Below are positions 25,011 through 37,253 of a DNA stretch of 64,000 bases, in pieces (within the stretch, counting starts at the first letter, position 1; each line of letters starts with the position of its first letter). Made by a program: the position numbers and the translations under genes. The DNA comes from Isoetes taiwanensis. Its lineage: Eukaryota; Streptophyta; Lycopodiopsida; Isoetales; Isoetaceae. The notes beneath the pieces were generated by a model, which did not search any database, was not told the DNA's origin, and saw only the letters and a list, made by a program, of their open reading frames with translations. The stretch spans positions 7,367,358-7,431,357 of the forward strand of contig JAJEKV010000052.1 of the NCBI GenBank assembly GCA_021234155.1. The letters are read 5' to 3'.

Positions 25011-27300
25011 CTGAGCAGCAAGCCTATCCAGGGCCGTATCTAAGGACTCATCAGGAACTAACTGTGGATCCGACTGGGTCAGGATGGGACACTGAGGCCC
25101 AAAGAAGGGGTTGCCATAAGATATGGTTTAATTGATGGGTCATAGGGCTTGTCCGAGATATGCACTGGCAATTTGATCAGATTTTTGGCTTTGCAGGTCT
25201 TGCGTGCCATGGTCTTGAGCCTGGGGGACATGCTGAGTGGCTGTAACTATGCGAGGAGGAGGCAAATGGATGAACAAGCAGGAAACTAGATGAGCAAACG
25301 ACCGGATAAACTAAGTAGATCAACATGAATCAGAGAAGATGAAGGAAAGAGAACCTTTGATGAGGTGGTCGGATTAACTGAAGCTGTGGCTGTAACTTTG
25401 ATGAGCTGGTCGGATTAATTGAAGCTGTGGCAGATTTGTGGCTGCGGTGTTGGTGGCCTCCCCATACTCAGGTTCCCTGTACCGGCTCACAAATACCAAG
25501 AAACGGACCACGCCCTTCGAATCTGATATCCGGGCTACTGGATCGATGCTTCAGCCTGGCTATAGGGATCTGCTGCTGGTTTGCCGCTATCGCCGCCTTC
25601 ATGTGCTGGTGTGCTGCTATGGAGCGTTCCGGTGCTGCTATGGCAGGGCTGGGCTGTTGGAGCTACCACCTGGCTGGCATCATGCTTGGGGCTACCACCC
25701 GAGAGCAGGCTCACAGGAGCGGGGGCCTGGGCGCTAAGGCGCTTAGGCGGTGGCGCTAGAGAAGCTCCGCAATGAAGGTGATCCCCAAGGATATCATAGC
25801 TTTCTTCAGGACATCAAGAGGGATTGTGACCCTTGAATTTCTCGTTGGAGTTTTCGCTAGAACCCATGAAAATAATATGGAGGCCATCTCAAGCCACATA
25901 TCTGGATCACTGAAATTCTTTCTCCACTTCTTTGTCCAACAATCTTCCTTTATCCTGCACATTGATCAACTGGTGTATAGGGCACCACAACTCCACTCGC
26001 ACTTTATTCAAATTACGGTCACCTGCTTCCATGTGAGATGGTGTATCCCATCCACATAGGAAAGATCTCCATATCCTCTGGTTTTACAAGGACGAATTGA
26101 TGACAAGTTAAATCTGTCTTTGGATCATAACTCTCTATGCCAATATATTTAGGCCTATCTTTTCTTGGACCAATCTATCTCCAATCTATCTCCAATTCTT
26201 TCTCCAATCTATCAGTGCTCTATTTGTGTCATCAGGTCTACTATTCTAATGATTGATGTAGTCATTGATACCATCCCTTATCCTCTCCAAATGCTCCACT
26301 TGAGAGTTTGGCTTTAGGGCTTTTGGTTGACCCTTGGGTGTCTTCATTAACTCGGGGTCGTTCTCATCCCTTTTTCAAATTTTTGATCCTCCAAGAGGTC
26401 TCCAACAATCATTGAAGATCTCATCTTCCATCCAGGTGTTTTTTAATCTCCCTTCATATTTGAAGGGGCGTAAAATATTGGCGCTACTTATCTTGGATAA
26501 ATTACTAGGCGTAGTTTGTCCTGGCCATTTTTGAATCATTATTTCCAGAGGTTGTGACTTAAATGGCGAAATTATGGACCTAAATTTTTCCAAAAAATCA
26601 AATTGGCTACATCCATACATCTAACATGTAAAATCGATATGTCTGTCTATTATGCTTAACTAGGTTTACTATACGATCAATTAAATGTATCACCATCAAT
26701 AGGCATAAGGAGAAATGGTTTCCGTAGGATGAATCTCATCTAAAACCATATGGAAACTAACCTTGATTTGAGTTGGGAGAATGAACAGCAGATTTGGGCA
26801 AGGTGATAAAGAGCAGAGTTGGGATGCAAATAGCAAATCGAATAAAAATAAATTGAACCGAGTCATCCGAAGGAAAAATAATGTATTCTTAGAAAGGACA
26901 TTAGAACTGTAAGGCCATTAGAACTGTAGGGCCATTCCCTCTAGAGATGGCAATCTTACGTCCCTAATCGTGGCTCATATAGAACCTGGCCACATCTTAA
27001 AAGCTTAAAATCATATGCCATTTTGAAATGGCCACGTCCTATATATCTGAAGGTTTAGCAAATATCAAATTGGCCATCGGATCATCATTATGGGGAGGGA
27101 AGAGCACTATATATATGCTGCCATTTCAGTTAGACAAATATTGCATCTTCTCACAGTAGCATTTGTTATTGCCTTTTGGTTCCCTCCCTTGTATTTTTTC
27201 CTTCGTAATTTTGTTGTTATTCCTTTTAAATATGTTTATACTTAATTTAATGTTTTTGCTACCAGTTTTCATTTTTTCTATCAATTGGGTAATGTTGTTA
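25011..27300. other. no gene recognised
   Basis: Minus-strand frames at 25756-25962 (TKKWRKNFSDPDMW) and 26375-26620 (FDFLEKFRSIISPF) look protein-like in composition but I cannot place them. The rest is AT-rich. Confidence 0.4.
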
Positions 27301-27525
27301 TTTTCTCCACCCGCTGGGTGATGCGCTATTTTGTTTTTACCCACTAGATGATGCTAGTTTATTTCCATCCCTCGGGTGATGCTATTCTTATCTCCATCTG
27401 TTGGGTGACGGTATTATTTTTCCACCCGTTAGGTGATGCTATATATTTTTCACCCACTGGGTGATGCTATAAATTTGGCACCCATTGGGTGATAATATTT
27501 TTTACTTTTTTCCACCAGTCGGTAA
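27301..27525 (+). repeat. CACCC-NNN-GGGTG palindrome array, cluster 5
   Basis: The largest array: about eight units of TCCACCCGTTGGGTGATGCTAT spaced 25-35 bp apart. Spacing and sequence between units vary, but the palindromic core is mostly kept (CACCCGCTGGGTG, CACCCACTGGGTG, CACCCATTGGGTG). Confidence 0.85.
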
Positions 27526-27744
27526 TGGTCTTTTTCTACGTATATTTTTGGTACTAATGTCTCATGGATGCTTATAATTTGTTGGGTTTATTTTTTTTTT
27601 GGGTGGTCGCTCGCCTGCGATCCATATTTTTTGTTTATTTCTCTTAACGTGTATTTTCCAAGTGCTCTGCCTTTGTGAGGTCCTCCTTGTAGCCTGCAAG
27701 TCTGCTGCATAGTAATTCAGCTTCTATCTTCCATCTTTGGGGCG

Positions 27745-28035
27745 CAGCAGCCTGTACTGTGGCACTAAAGGAAATCAGGAAGTATCAGAAGAAAATGGAG
27801 CTTCTGCTACGGAAGCTTCCCTTCCAGCTCCTGGTCCGAGAGATAGATTATCGGGCCGACCTTCGGTTCCAAACCTTTGCTATGCTTGCTCTTCATGAGG
27901 CCACCGAAGATTATCTCGTGGCACTTTTTGGGGATGCTAACCTCTGTTCGATCCTGCTAAGAGGGTTACCAGCATGCCCAAGGACCTGGCCTTGGCATGA
28001 TGGATTCAAGGAGACCCTAATTGACTTGACAACTT
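27745..28035 (+). pseudogene. histone H3 (H3.3-like) fragment, frameshifted
   Basis: Encodes the histone fold of H3 from [12 protein letters not shown] through the alpha-N helix, then [33 protein letters not shown] and NLCSI. The IRKYQ form is H3.3-like. The frame is then lost by an indel near 27955; another frame continues [14 protein letters not shown] with a stop where H3 has Arg. Two residues are missing in loop 1, and Arg-to-Leu changes (PFQRLV to PFQLLV) hit DNA-facing positions. The N-terminal tail is absent; a possible splice acceptor precedes the first codons. It is a decayed copy, or conceivably a diverged variant, and not a working H3 as it stands. Confidence 0.8.
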
Positions 28036-28261
28036 GTCTTCTCCACAATCATTTTGTAAAACATTTAGTTGTATATATTTCGAATAGAAATACAGGATTT
28101 TGATCTCTAGACTACAATATTTTATATAGTTCTCTTAGTTATCTACGAAAATTATTATTTTTATTATTATTTATTTTATTTTATGATTGAGCATACTTTA
28201 AAAAAAAAGTGACACTAAAACAAATTTAGGGTTTCATTTCTCTTTTGCTTCCTTTTCTCTC

Positions 28262-29280
28262 TTGCTCCTCCTCCACATCTCATTGCATACGTGGATGCTC
28301 CAAATCTTCCCCAATGGTACCAGGATGGTGAGCACTGGGATCCCTAGGTCCCATTTGACCTGCTCCATCCTTATTTGCTCCAAGAGATCGACCTTATCAC
28401 TAATATGCAAGCTCACCCTGAACATACCGCTTTCCTCGAGGTTTATACTCAAGGGATGGTTCCGCTTTGTGTTACTCTCGGAGATCCACCTTGCCTCTAC
28501 TTAGAGAAGGCGATCGTGTATGATATATTGGGGGGTGACTCCCATGCAGTTAACATCCACAAGGGCAAACTCCAATGGACCAAGAATCCACCTGTTGTGG
28601 CAAACAATACTTCGGCTTAAATTTTGCTTTGGCCATACTAGTGGACTAATATGTCGACGATGAGGCTTTGCCTACAGAGAAAGGGAAAGCACCAGCCCTG
28701 CTGGATGAGGAAGACGACAAGCACGTCGGGGAGGATGACTTTGTTCGCTGGAAACAGTTAGCGGAGCAGATGCCCCTACACCGAGACTAGAGAGCTCGAC
28801 TTATCGGATTGGATACTCTCCCCATTATCCATTACCAAGGTCAGGAATACCTCCTCTTGGGGGATATCATGTGGACGTACCACATTATTGCTGACCTTAA
28901 GTTCAAGAAGAACATATATGAGCTCGCCGAGCATTGTATGGATGATTTTATAGACTTCACCCCGGCTGAGCTCCCAAAAGAGGTACAACAACTGCTTCAG
29001 TTCAATCAAGAGATCATTGAGCCAATTGATGCCCTCTTGCACTTGCGACATCTTATGTTGCAAGAGGTCCCATCACAGCCACTAGATGAAGCTTTTGTTG
29101 CTATGGGATCTCATGTTCCAGATATAACATGATGGATATTCCCTCGGAATCAGATGAGGAAGGGAAAGATCTTTGTGATAAAAAAGAACATACCAAGGAA
29201 GAAAAGCAAGAAGATAAGGAAGAGGAGGTCACCATGGTCCTTGAAAAGGAGGTAGCTACCTCTCATTCTGGAGGTTAGCG
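28262..29280 (+). pseudogene. unrecognised protein relic upstream of gypsy gag
   Basis: A series of plus-strand frames reads in order: 28375-28620 (LITNMQAHPEHTAFLEVYTQ; GGDSHAVNIHKGKLQW), about 28650-28790 (acidic, EKGKAPALLDEEDDKHVGED), 28809-29132 (LPIIHYQGQEYLLLGDIMW; FKKNIYELAEHCMDDFIDF) and a Lys/Glu-rich tail to 29280. Interrupted by stops. It could be an additional ORF of a retroelement or a captured host fragment; no family recognised. Confidence 0.35.
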
Positions 29281-29797
29281 CTTTGGAAAATCATATGACC
29301 CGCTTCTTCGTTTCAGCTTTTAAACAGGAACATGTCCTTTTTGTTGCGCGGGATCTAGCTCTAGAGGCAAAGGCATCATGGTGGGCACTCCATGCTCTAT
29401 CCACTTTGGTCGGCCATAAGAAACTCCAGCCCGCACGCCCACATATGTGCTCGTGCGTCGTGATTTTGCTTTGACCGCCCTAGGGCAGGATATTGCATCT
29501 TGGATGAGCATGAAGCTCCTGGTGGCCGCTCCACTGGCCACGGGATTTCCACCGGAGATTGCCTCCGAGGCTGCTCTCACCAGTAGCCCAAGTGTTACCT
29601 TACTCTGACACTGCCAACTGCTGCCGCCGCCTACTCCAATGGAGGAAGATGCAGGACCTAGTTCATGAATATAGTTCTTTTTGTTATAGATGCATGGCTT
29701 GGACCATTAAGATATATGTATCATGAAAATGGGCACTTATATGTCATTCCTAATATAACTTTTTGATAAATTATATCTTATCCTCTCCCTCTGATGA

Positions 29798-31070
29798 ATG
29801 CCTTGCATGCAAATTGTAAGTCAATGCTTGTATATCTTGCTTATCTCTACTTTCTTCTCTATTTTAGACGGTGCACGTCCCCCTCCATGGGCGACTCCCG
29901 TGCAACCGGGTTGTTTAGCTCTAGAACAAGAGCTCATACTTATGAAGTGCCAACTTACTGAACTTCAAGCTTATATACTTCAGAACAATCCACCAGTAAT
30001 ACCGCAGGAATACGGTCCAGAAATTCTGGCTGTAGCCAATCACCTGCCACCACCACCACCTGCTGCACCAGTACCTGCTCCAGACACATCCACACACTCA
30101 AAGCGTACACGGAGCAGCTCCTCATTGGATGCGAGCTCCGAATCAAAGATCGTGGACTCTGCTATCACAAGCATTTGGAAGAACCGTGGGTATGCTAAAT
30201 CCTGGTTCGACGAGATGCATGGGTTTGACAAGTCCTATGAAATGACGGAGAATGATATCAGCAAGGTTGCCACCACCAACCTCACAGGGTCAGCCTGTAT
30301 TTGGTGGAAGGGATATGCACGTTCCCATCGACTAACACGAGGCAGGTGCCGTTATAAGGTTTGTGCCAAAACTTTTAAGTCTCACTATATCCCCAGAGCT
30401 CACCGTTGCCAACAAATTCAAACTGTTTATCACCTGGAACAGAAAAAACCTAACAGTCCAAGCATACACAGACGAGTTCATGCGTGTACGGCTGTATGTC
30501 CTGGGAATTAACAAACGCAGGGCAGTTGAATCTTATGCTGGTTATCAGAAGGGCTGGTTATCAGAAGCAGGACAAGAAAGTCTTTTAATGTACCAGATTG
30601 GTTTTTAATACCGCAGGAGCCGTCCGAGACATTTTGCAAGCAATTCCAAAGGAAGCTCGGGAGCAGTTATGAAAGGACAAGGCCTGTTTTCGATGTTTTT
30701 GACTGGGACATCATATGCAGGATTGCCTCTATGTCACTCAGGCTGCTCAAGTTGCTCTTGCCGAAGTGGATTGGAATAATGTCATGGCCCCATATGAACC
30801 TCCAACCATTGCTGACGATGAGGTCCCATACTATATACAAGGTGAGTCTCACATTTATGCCACTATTGAAATAGGTCAAGCCGATAGTCAGCTTTCTGTC
30901 TTGGTTGGCCAAGTAGACAAAAAAACCTTTTGTCATCCTCATGGATATGGGTAGTACACACAATTTTGCTTCACCTAGAATGGCAGAGGCCTTACAACTT
31001 ACTCCTTTGAAATCAAAGTACGTCCAGTTATGCTGGCTAATGGGGTCATTCGTCATACTCAAGGCTGACG
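29798..31070 (+). pseudogene. gypsy gag and protease
   Basis: Gag includes a Pro-rich stretch and the retrotransposon gag core (KSWFDEMHGFDKSYEM; GSACIWWKGYA). A frameshift near 30370 moves the reading into 30363-30608 (ELTVANKFKLFITWNRKNL). The protease lies around 30900-31060; its active site reads DMGSTHNF instead of D(S/T)G, in a frame offset from the preceding text. No zinc knuckle could be read. Both parts are non-functional. Confidence 0.75.
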
Positions 31071-31289
31071 CACCAACTTGAACATTCAGTTACCAGGAGC
31101 ACTTGTTGCTCTAGTGGAGTTCTTGGCTGCTGCAAAGGCAAACATTGATTGTGAAAAGCAGAGAAGTCACCTTTAATGCAACTAATGGAGGTCGTGTAAC
31201 TATAGCAGGTAAACCACTTATTCCAATTATGCAGTGCATTTCATTGCATCAGTTGGATAAAGCCATCAAAAGGTATCAGGTTATTTGCA

Positions 31290-32745
31290 TTGTTAGACTT
31301 GCGTCAGTGGAGGCCAAGTCCAAACAGGAAGAAGTCATTGAGAGCTTGCCCAAAGCAATTGCTGACGTACTTCATGACTTCCACGACCTTTTTCCAGATG
31401 AGATCCGAGGCATGGAATGTGAAATCACATTGCAACCTGGTACTAAGCCTACCAGTAAGGCTCCATTCGAATGAGTATACCAGAATTGGCAGAGCTTAAG
31501 AAGCAGCTGCAAGACCTTCTTAAGTTGGGATTCATTCGACCAAGTGTATCACCTTTTGGTGCCCCTATTTTATTTGTGAATAAAAAGGATGGTACCTTGC
31601 GGATGTGCATTGATTACATGCAGTTGAATAAGTACACAATTAAGAACTGTTATGCTCTGCGCGTGCCGATGATTTGATGGATCAATTACAAGGAGCCAAG
31701 TTTCACCAAGATTGATCTTCGCTCAAGATATCATCAGATACGAATTAAGGAGGATGACATCTATAAGTCCGCCTTTTGGACACATTATGGACACTATGAG
31801 TTCATTGTTATGCCATTTAGGCTAATTAATTCCCCTACTACATTCATGAGGTTGGTAAATGATGTCTTCCGTGAATATCTCGATGACTTTGTCAACATTT
31901 TCTTCGATGATATCCTTATATACAACAAAATCTTACAAGACCATGAGCGTCATCTTCGGTTGGCTCTGCAGAAGTTGAGACGCCATCAACTTTATGCCAA
32001 ATTTTCCAAGTGTGGATTTGTGACTACCAATGTTGATTATTTGGAACACATTGTGTCTACTGAAGGGACAGATCTAGCCAAGATTGAGGCAGTAAAAGAT
32101 TGGTCGGTCCCAACGAATGTGTCAGAAGTACGTAGTTTTCTAGGATGGGTGGGTTATTATCGCAAATTTGTTAAGGACTTTGCCAAGCTTGCAACGCCTC
32201 TTACAGACCTTACAAAACATGAGAGGGTTAGGAATTGGATGGCACATTGGAAGGAGAAAGTCCAGGCCGGATCTCAGTCATTGAAGTTGCCTTAACAACG
32301 CACCAGTCCTTACCTTGCCAGATCCTCAAAAGGATAAGTGGGTTGCCACAATGCCAGTAAAATTGCTACAGGTGGTGTGTTAATACAAGAAGGTAGGGTA
32401 ATCGCATATGGTTCTGGAAGATGAATAAGCGGAACAACGATAACCCCACGCATGACCAAGAGTTACTTGCTGTCGTGCATGCCCTGCATATGTGAAGACA
32501 TTACTTGCTTGGCAGATGATTCCAGTTGGATACAGATCACCAAAGTTTCCAATACATTTTCATGCAACACCATCTTAATATTAGACAGCGAAAGATGGAT
32601 GGAATTTTTGGAAGAGTATGATTTTGAAGTAATCTATAAGCCAGACAAATATAGTGTTGTTGCTGACGCCCTTTCCAGGCATCCATTGATCACTCAAATG
32701 CATTGTAATGTGATTTCCACTCTCATTAGTGAGTTTGGTAAGTAG
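31290..32745 (+). pseudogene. gypsy reverse transcriptase-RNase H
   Basis: RT starts at [20 protein letters not shown] (31495 on), with [12 protein letters not shown], then a stop and frame change at 31677, FTKIDLRSRYHQI and FFDDILIYN (active-site FFDD kept, 31906-31932). The connection domain KDWSVPTNVSEVRSFLGWVG follows. RNase H is scattered over several frames from 32290 and ends YKPDKYSVVADALSRHP. At least three frame disruptions. Confidence 0.85.
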
Positions 32746-33345
32746 ATAGAGCAGACTCTTTCTACAGATCTCGAATTTCAGAAAACATGGCAAAGTCTAT
32801 CCAAGGAATCCAGAACGGATAAGGAGAGGGAAGCTTAATAAGTTATATATCCCTGAAACATCAGGAGTTCGTAAGCTCATTCTCCACGACACACATAGCA
32901 GTCCTATAGCGGGGCATGTAGGATTCATGAAGACATATTTTAAGATCCGCTCCAGTTATTATTGGTCAGGGATGAAGAAGCACATTGCCCGATACATTAA
33001 GCAATGTCAAATATGTCAACAAACAAAGGCGGAACAATTGCAGATTCCAGGGGAATTATAGCCATTAGATGTTCTTAATGCAAATTGGGAAGTTATTACC
33101 ATGGATTTCATCATGAGGTTTCCGCGCACTCTAAGGGGCTTTGATGCATTAATGGTTGTGGTCGACAAACTTTCCAAAATGGCGCATTTCTTGCCATGTC
33201 GAACCACGGATACTGCATTAGACATCGCTTTGTTGTTCACAAGGGAGATATTTTGTCTCCATGGGATGCTCCGTACCATTATAGCGGACCGGGATCCTAA
33301 GTTTGTTAGTGCATTTTGGAAGGATTTCTTTAGCACTATTCAAAC

Positions 33346-33791
33346 TATAACAGACCCATGGGAGACCGCTCGAGTAGATCTTGGTGTCACGATCCCGATC
33401 GGCATAAATGGGTAGAAGCGACTATTCATAAACGTCTAGATGATTTTGCCCAGTTTATTAAGGGCAATGTCGGTTAGGAACGTTACATTTGGTATCAGAG
33501 CAGGGCTTGAGTTCAAATCACCATGGGGGCAAGTGTGATCCGGAACACCGTTGGACGGTAGGTCATGACTTGTTCTTGGACACCATGGGATGGTGTAGTC
33601 TATGGTATTGTGATGCTCGAGGACGAGCATAGTTCTAGTGAAAGAGATTGTAACAGACCCATGGGAGATGGCTCGAGTGGATCTTGATGTCGCGTTCCTG
33701 AGACACCGGCATAAATGGGTAGAAACGACTACTCATAAACGTCGATGGTTTTGCCCAGTTGGTTAAGGGCATGTCGGTTAGGAACGTTACA
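33346..33791 (+). mobile_element. TRIM (446 bp) with 5-bp TSD CAAAC
   Basis: Terminal repeats 33346-33487 (142 bp) and 33649-33791 (143 bp) begin T(G/A)TAACAGACCCATGGGAGA and end AACGTTACA. A primer-binding site follows the left repeat, and a short purine-rich stretch (GTGAAAGAGAT) precedes the right one. The target duplication CAAAC is exact at 33341-33345 and 33792-33796. There is no coding capacity, as usual for TRIMs. Terminal repeats differ by roughly 15-20 positions by eye, so the insertion is not very recent. Confidence 0.92.
33490..33501 (+). promoter_or_regulatory. TRIM primer-binding site (Met-tRNA type)
   Basis: TGGTATCAGAGC two bases after the left terminal repeat, the standard plant PBS complementary to the initiator Met-tRNA 3' end. 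Confidence 0.9.
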
Positions 33792-34445
33792 CAAACTAAA
33801 CTTGCTATGAGCACAACTTACCACCTGCAGACAGATGGTCAAACCGAGTGTACCAATCGCATAATAGAAGATATGCTACATAATTATGTCGGGAACAAGC
33901 AATTCCAATGGCAGATTATCCATTGGGTGGAGTTTGCATATAACAGTACTAAACATGAGTCTTCAATGATGTCTCCTTTTATGATCAACTATGGCTACCA
34001 ATGCCTCACTCCAGACACGTGGCATAATCCGGCTTCCAAGGTGGAAGTTTCTCAACAGTTGCTTACAGATATGCAGGGCTTAGTCGAAGAAGTTCGAGGG
34101 TATTTGTTAGCTGTCAGAACCTGGCAAAAGAGCCGGACACCAGGGGAATTTCAAGTTGGTGAATCCATATGGCTAAAGGTTAAGGTGAAGCAGGCCAAAC
34201 TCAAAATTGGAAATTGCAAGAAGCTGGCATCTAGATGGGTAGGACCCTTTGAGATAACCGAGAGGATAGGATCTCAGGCCTATTCATATGAGCCTTCTAA
34301 AAAGCACACACCCGATCCAGAAGAGATCCTTGACATGCCAATACTTCTGGAGATGATGGAAGATCAGTTAGAGATTGTGCCTGAGGCCTTCCTTGATCGT
34401 GCGTATAAGCAGACCTGCATGTTACGGCCAAAAAATTTTCCTTGA

Positions 34446-35479
34446 GTAATCTTTGCCCGCATGAGATACACCGATCAGTCTTCGCCCACACCACGGATCC
34501 CAGTAACCCTAGACCATAGCAGGAACTCTGATGACCACATTCTAATAGATATAAAATAGAGATCATGTATATAGTTGTCTATGTTTTTCAGTATTTGTTT
34601 TTGAGATGATGGTTTCAAAAAATGAGTTCAATTTAGACATATAGCTAGAATAGATCTTTCCAAAAATATTCAAACAAGAATGCGGCCTTTATGCCTGGAT
34701 TACAAAGGGGAGCTTCTAGGCTGCAAATGTTCGTGGTTGTTGATCATGGATTAGGACTTTCTGTGATGAGGCCCGACCTTATAAGACCAAGCAGAATCTA
34801 CTTTGATAAGTTAGTCTTCCATTTTCCACATCTTCAAACAACCTGGCCTTGATAAATACACCTCACACCCATCGTTTCTTTAGGTGCAGAGCAAAAATCT
34901 GTATTGGCTGAGAGCCGACAACCTGGAACTTTCTGATTGGGCCAGTGTAGGTCTTCCTTTTTCTTTTCTTTTTTCCTTTTTTTTTTGTCCCTTTTTTTTT
35001 TTGAGGGGGGGAGGGGAAGGGAGGATCAATATATAATGCATAAAGGTCATCTAATTGGGATAAGATTCTCTGCTTTATCCGGTGGATGCAGCAATTGTCG
35101 GCAACAGGGAGCAGCTTATCCACAAAACCAAAGAATCTCGAACCAATTAGATTACCCATATAATATCATAATTGGGGAAGCTAAGGTTTTTGTCTAATTT
35201 ATCACCTGCTTGGCCGTTGATGTATTTTCTTGGCTCCGTCGATGTGGGTGCATGAGAATGCATCATCGAAAATTTATGCGACCCGATTCTGATATTGCTA
35301 GCAGGCATCAAAAAATAGGGCGTTAGACTCCTTAATTTCCAGTGAACTCCTTATTTTTTGTTTTAGAACTTTTGCTTCTCATCGAAAAACCTAGCAAGAA
35401 TTTTAGAATTTCTATACGAAATCAACAAAAATTGAGAACCTAGAAGCTGTCAAATTGCTCCTAGACATATTTTCTCTGG
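34446..35479. other. no gene recognised
   Basis: No LTR for the gypsy element could be recognised here. Pyrimidine/purine runs near 34950-35030. Confidence 0.45.
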
Positions 35480-37253
35480 TGTCCTTATGAGGTGGCAAGA
35501 GTGTACAACGTTATGGACATTGGATACTCCGACTCTGGCATGTCTTCATGATTACCCATGGAAGTTGCTTGCTCATGGACCGGACATTCCAGTTGCCATC
35601 CATGTTAGTGCTAAAGCCCATGGGAGGAGATCATTAAGGGTTTGAAGAAGCACTTGTTTTGGTGGTCCACTGCAAAATTGTCTCTTGCGGATCACATTAC
35701 AGTGGCTAAGTCAGTCCTTAGTGGTACCCATGTCTATATATGGCATCCTTACTGCTAGCCCCACAGGTCAAAGTACATGAGCTCATTGCAATAGTCCAGA
35801 ACTTTATATGGGTAGTCACTGAGGAAGGGGGATGTGATCAAGGTGGTTTGGTCAAAATGCATCCTTCCAAAATGGGCAGGTGGTTTGGGTATGATGGACT
35901 TCTTAATGCAGAGAAAAGTCCTTAATTCAAAGTTCATTTGGAGACTCTGAATGGTGAAGATGATTCTTCTCATTTACGTCTTCTTAGACAAGCCCTTCGG
36001 CACTGTACCCCTCAAGGTAAGGAGACAGTCAAACCAATTCTACCTTGGGTATTATAGTGGCCTGTGCAACCTTTTTCAAATCTTTTCCATTTCTGCTTGG
36101 ATTGTTGGTAGCATGGGATGCAGTCAGACATCTCTTTTGACCATGTCCTTCCATCCACACCCTATTGGAGACTCTATGATGGTGGGCACTAGTGCCTCCA
36201 AACCCCTCAGCACCTCCACTGACTCCATCAGTTCATCCTCTTACACAAAGATAACGAGTCCTTGCAGGTGTCGTCTCTATTCAAGAATGATATGAAGCCA
36301 ATCGTCTATTGTCTTGGCCTGAATTTCAGGCAAAATTTCTACTTTCCCATTGAGATGTATCTGTATAGGAGAAGATCGCAGAAATTTTTGCCTCTTATAG
36401 TGCAGGTTAGTGTTACAGAAAGGCTGCCTTGAGACTGTCACTAAAATATTCACAAAGACAAGCACTTTGTCAATTCAGTATATCATCTCCTCTTAGCACC
36501 ACATCTCCTCCCGTTGCCAGATGGATGGCGCTTGACATACTCCACATCCTAATTTGCGTCGTACATGACGCTGGCTTAGGGATAAGTTGCTCCATCCTAA
36601 AGTTTCTGTACTTTAGTGACATGTTATCCACAGGTGACTGCGTGTTAATGCCGGCATCGTTATGATCTTCACATATTTGCAATATGCCCGCTTTGCCTTT
36701 CAAACATTGAGGCTCTTGAGCATTGTCTTTTTTATTGTCTAGAGGTTCAACCAAAGTGGTCCTGGCTATAAGAATTGTTTAACAGCGTACTGGATTGCTG
36801 ACACATCCTTTTAGCGTCCTATCCCAATAAACAGAGGGCATTCCATCTTGTTTCTGGTTGGCTCCTGTGGTCGATATGGGAGCGTTGTAGACGCTACATT
36901 TTTCAAGGCATTTACTCATCTGCACGTGGCATTATTGTTGTGGTCCAGAATAAGATACTGATAGCTTACAAGTGTTCCTCCCTTGAGTAAGAAGTGATGG
37001 AATGTATTTAAATTTAATATCTTCAAATTGGTCCTCATCTTTAGTCTCCTATTCTAGAGTAAGGACATTGTACTTCAAGATCGTGCTCCTGTGGTTAGTC
37101 TCCTATTATAGAGTAAGTATATTGTGCTTCAAGATCGCGTTCCTGGGGCATCTTCTTGTACTTACACAGTTAGGTGAGACATGTAAATTATATATTTTTC
37201 AAATCTGATTAATGAATTGTTGCTTTCGTCTTTCAAAAAAAAAAAAAAAAAAA
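35480..37253 (+). mobile_element. 5'-truncated L1-type LINE with poly(A)
   Basis: Plus-strand remnants of plant L1 ORF2 after the RT core. There is a WWSTAKLSLADHITVAKSVL segment (35660-35720) and VVWSKCILPKWAGGLGMMDF (about 35840-35905). A zf-RVT region follows (DKLLHPKVSVL near 36583; CPLCLSN..ALEHCLFYC near 36688-36742), then a C-terminal part. The 3' UTR carries a 56-bp tandem duplication (37042-37150, CTCCTATTxTAGAGTAAG) and ends TTGCTTTCGTCTTTC with poly(A) at 37235-37253. Many stops and frameshifts. Homologous to the minus-strand relic at 14904-15460. Confidence 0.75.

Larger units (their letters stand above)
29798..34445 (+). mobile_element. eroded Ty3/gypsy retrotransposon internal region
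   Basis: Gag, protease, RT, RNase H and integrase follow in the canonical Ty3/gypsy order on the plus strand, with many stops and frameshifts. No flanking LTR pair was found. A TRIM interrupts the integrase at 33346-33791. Confidence 0.9.
32840..34445 (+). pseudogene. gypsy integrase, split by a TRIM
   Basis: The HHCC zinc region (32870-33030: LHDTHSSPIAGHVGF; CQICQQTKAE), the DDE core with TMDFIMRFPR and IADRDPKFVSAFW, then the TRIM. The frame resumes at 33797 with TYHLQTDGQTECTNR and FAYNSTKHESS. The C-terminal part has SRWVGPFEITERIG and a short remnant typical of the region after the GPF module. The 5-bp duplication flanking the TRIM and the continuity of the coding text on both sides date the TRIM after the gypsy insertion. 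Confidence 0.85.

Noticed and set aside
36277-36754. Minus-strand frames resembling a conserved protein shared with 15098-15325 (RMEQLIPKPASCTT / GMEQFIPNPMPCTR)
   Set aside because: They are the antisense of homologous LINE ORF2 zf-RVT sequence. The sense strands read DKLLHPKVSVL and DKLLHPKVYVL, and a CPLC..EHCLFYC knuckle follows in the 36-kb copy.
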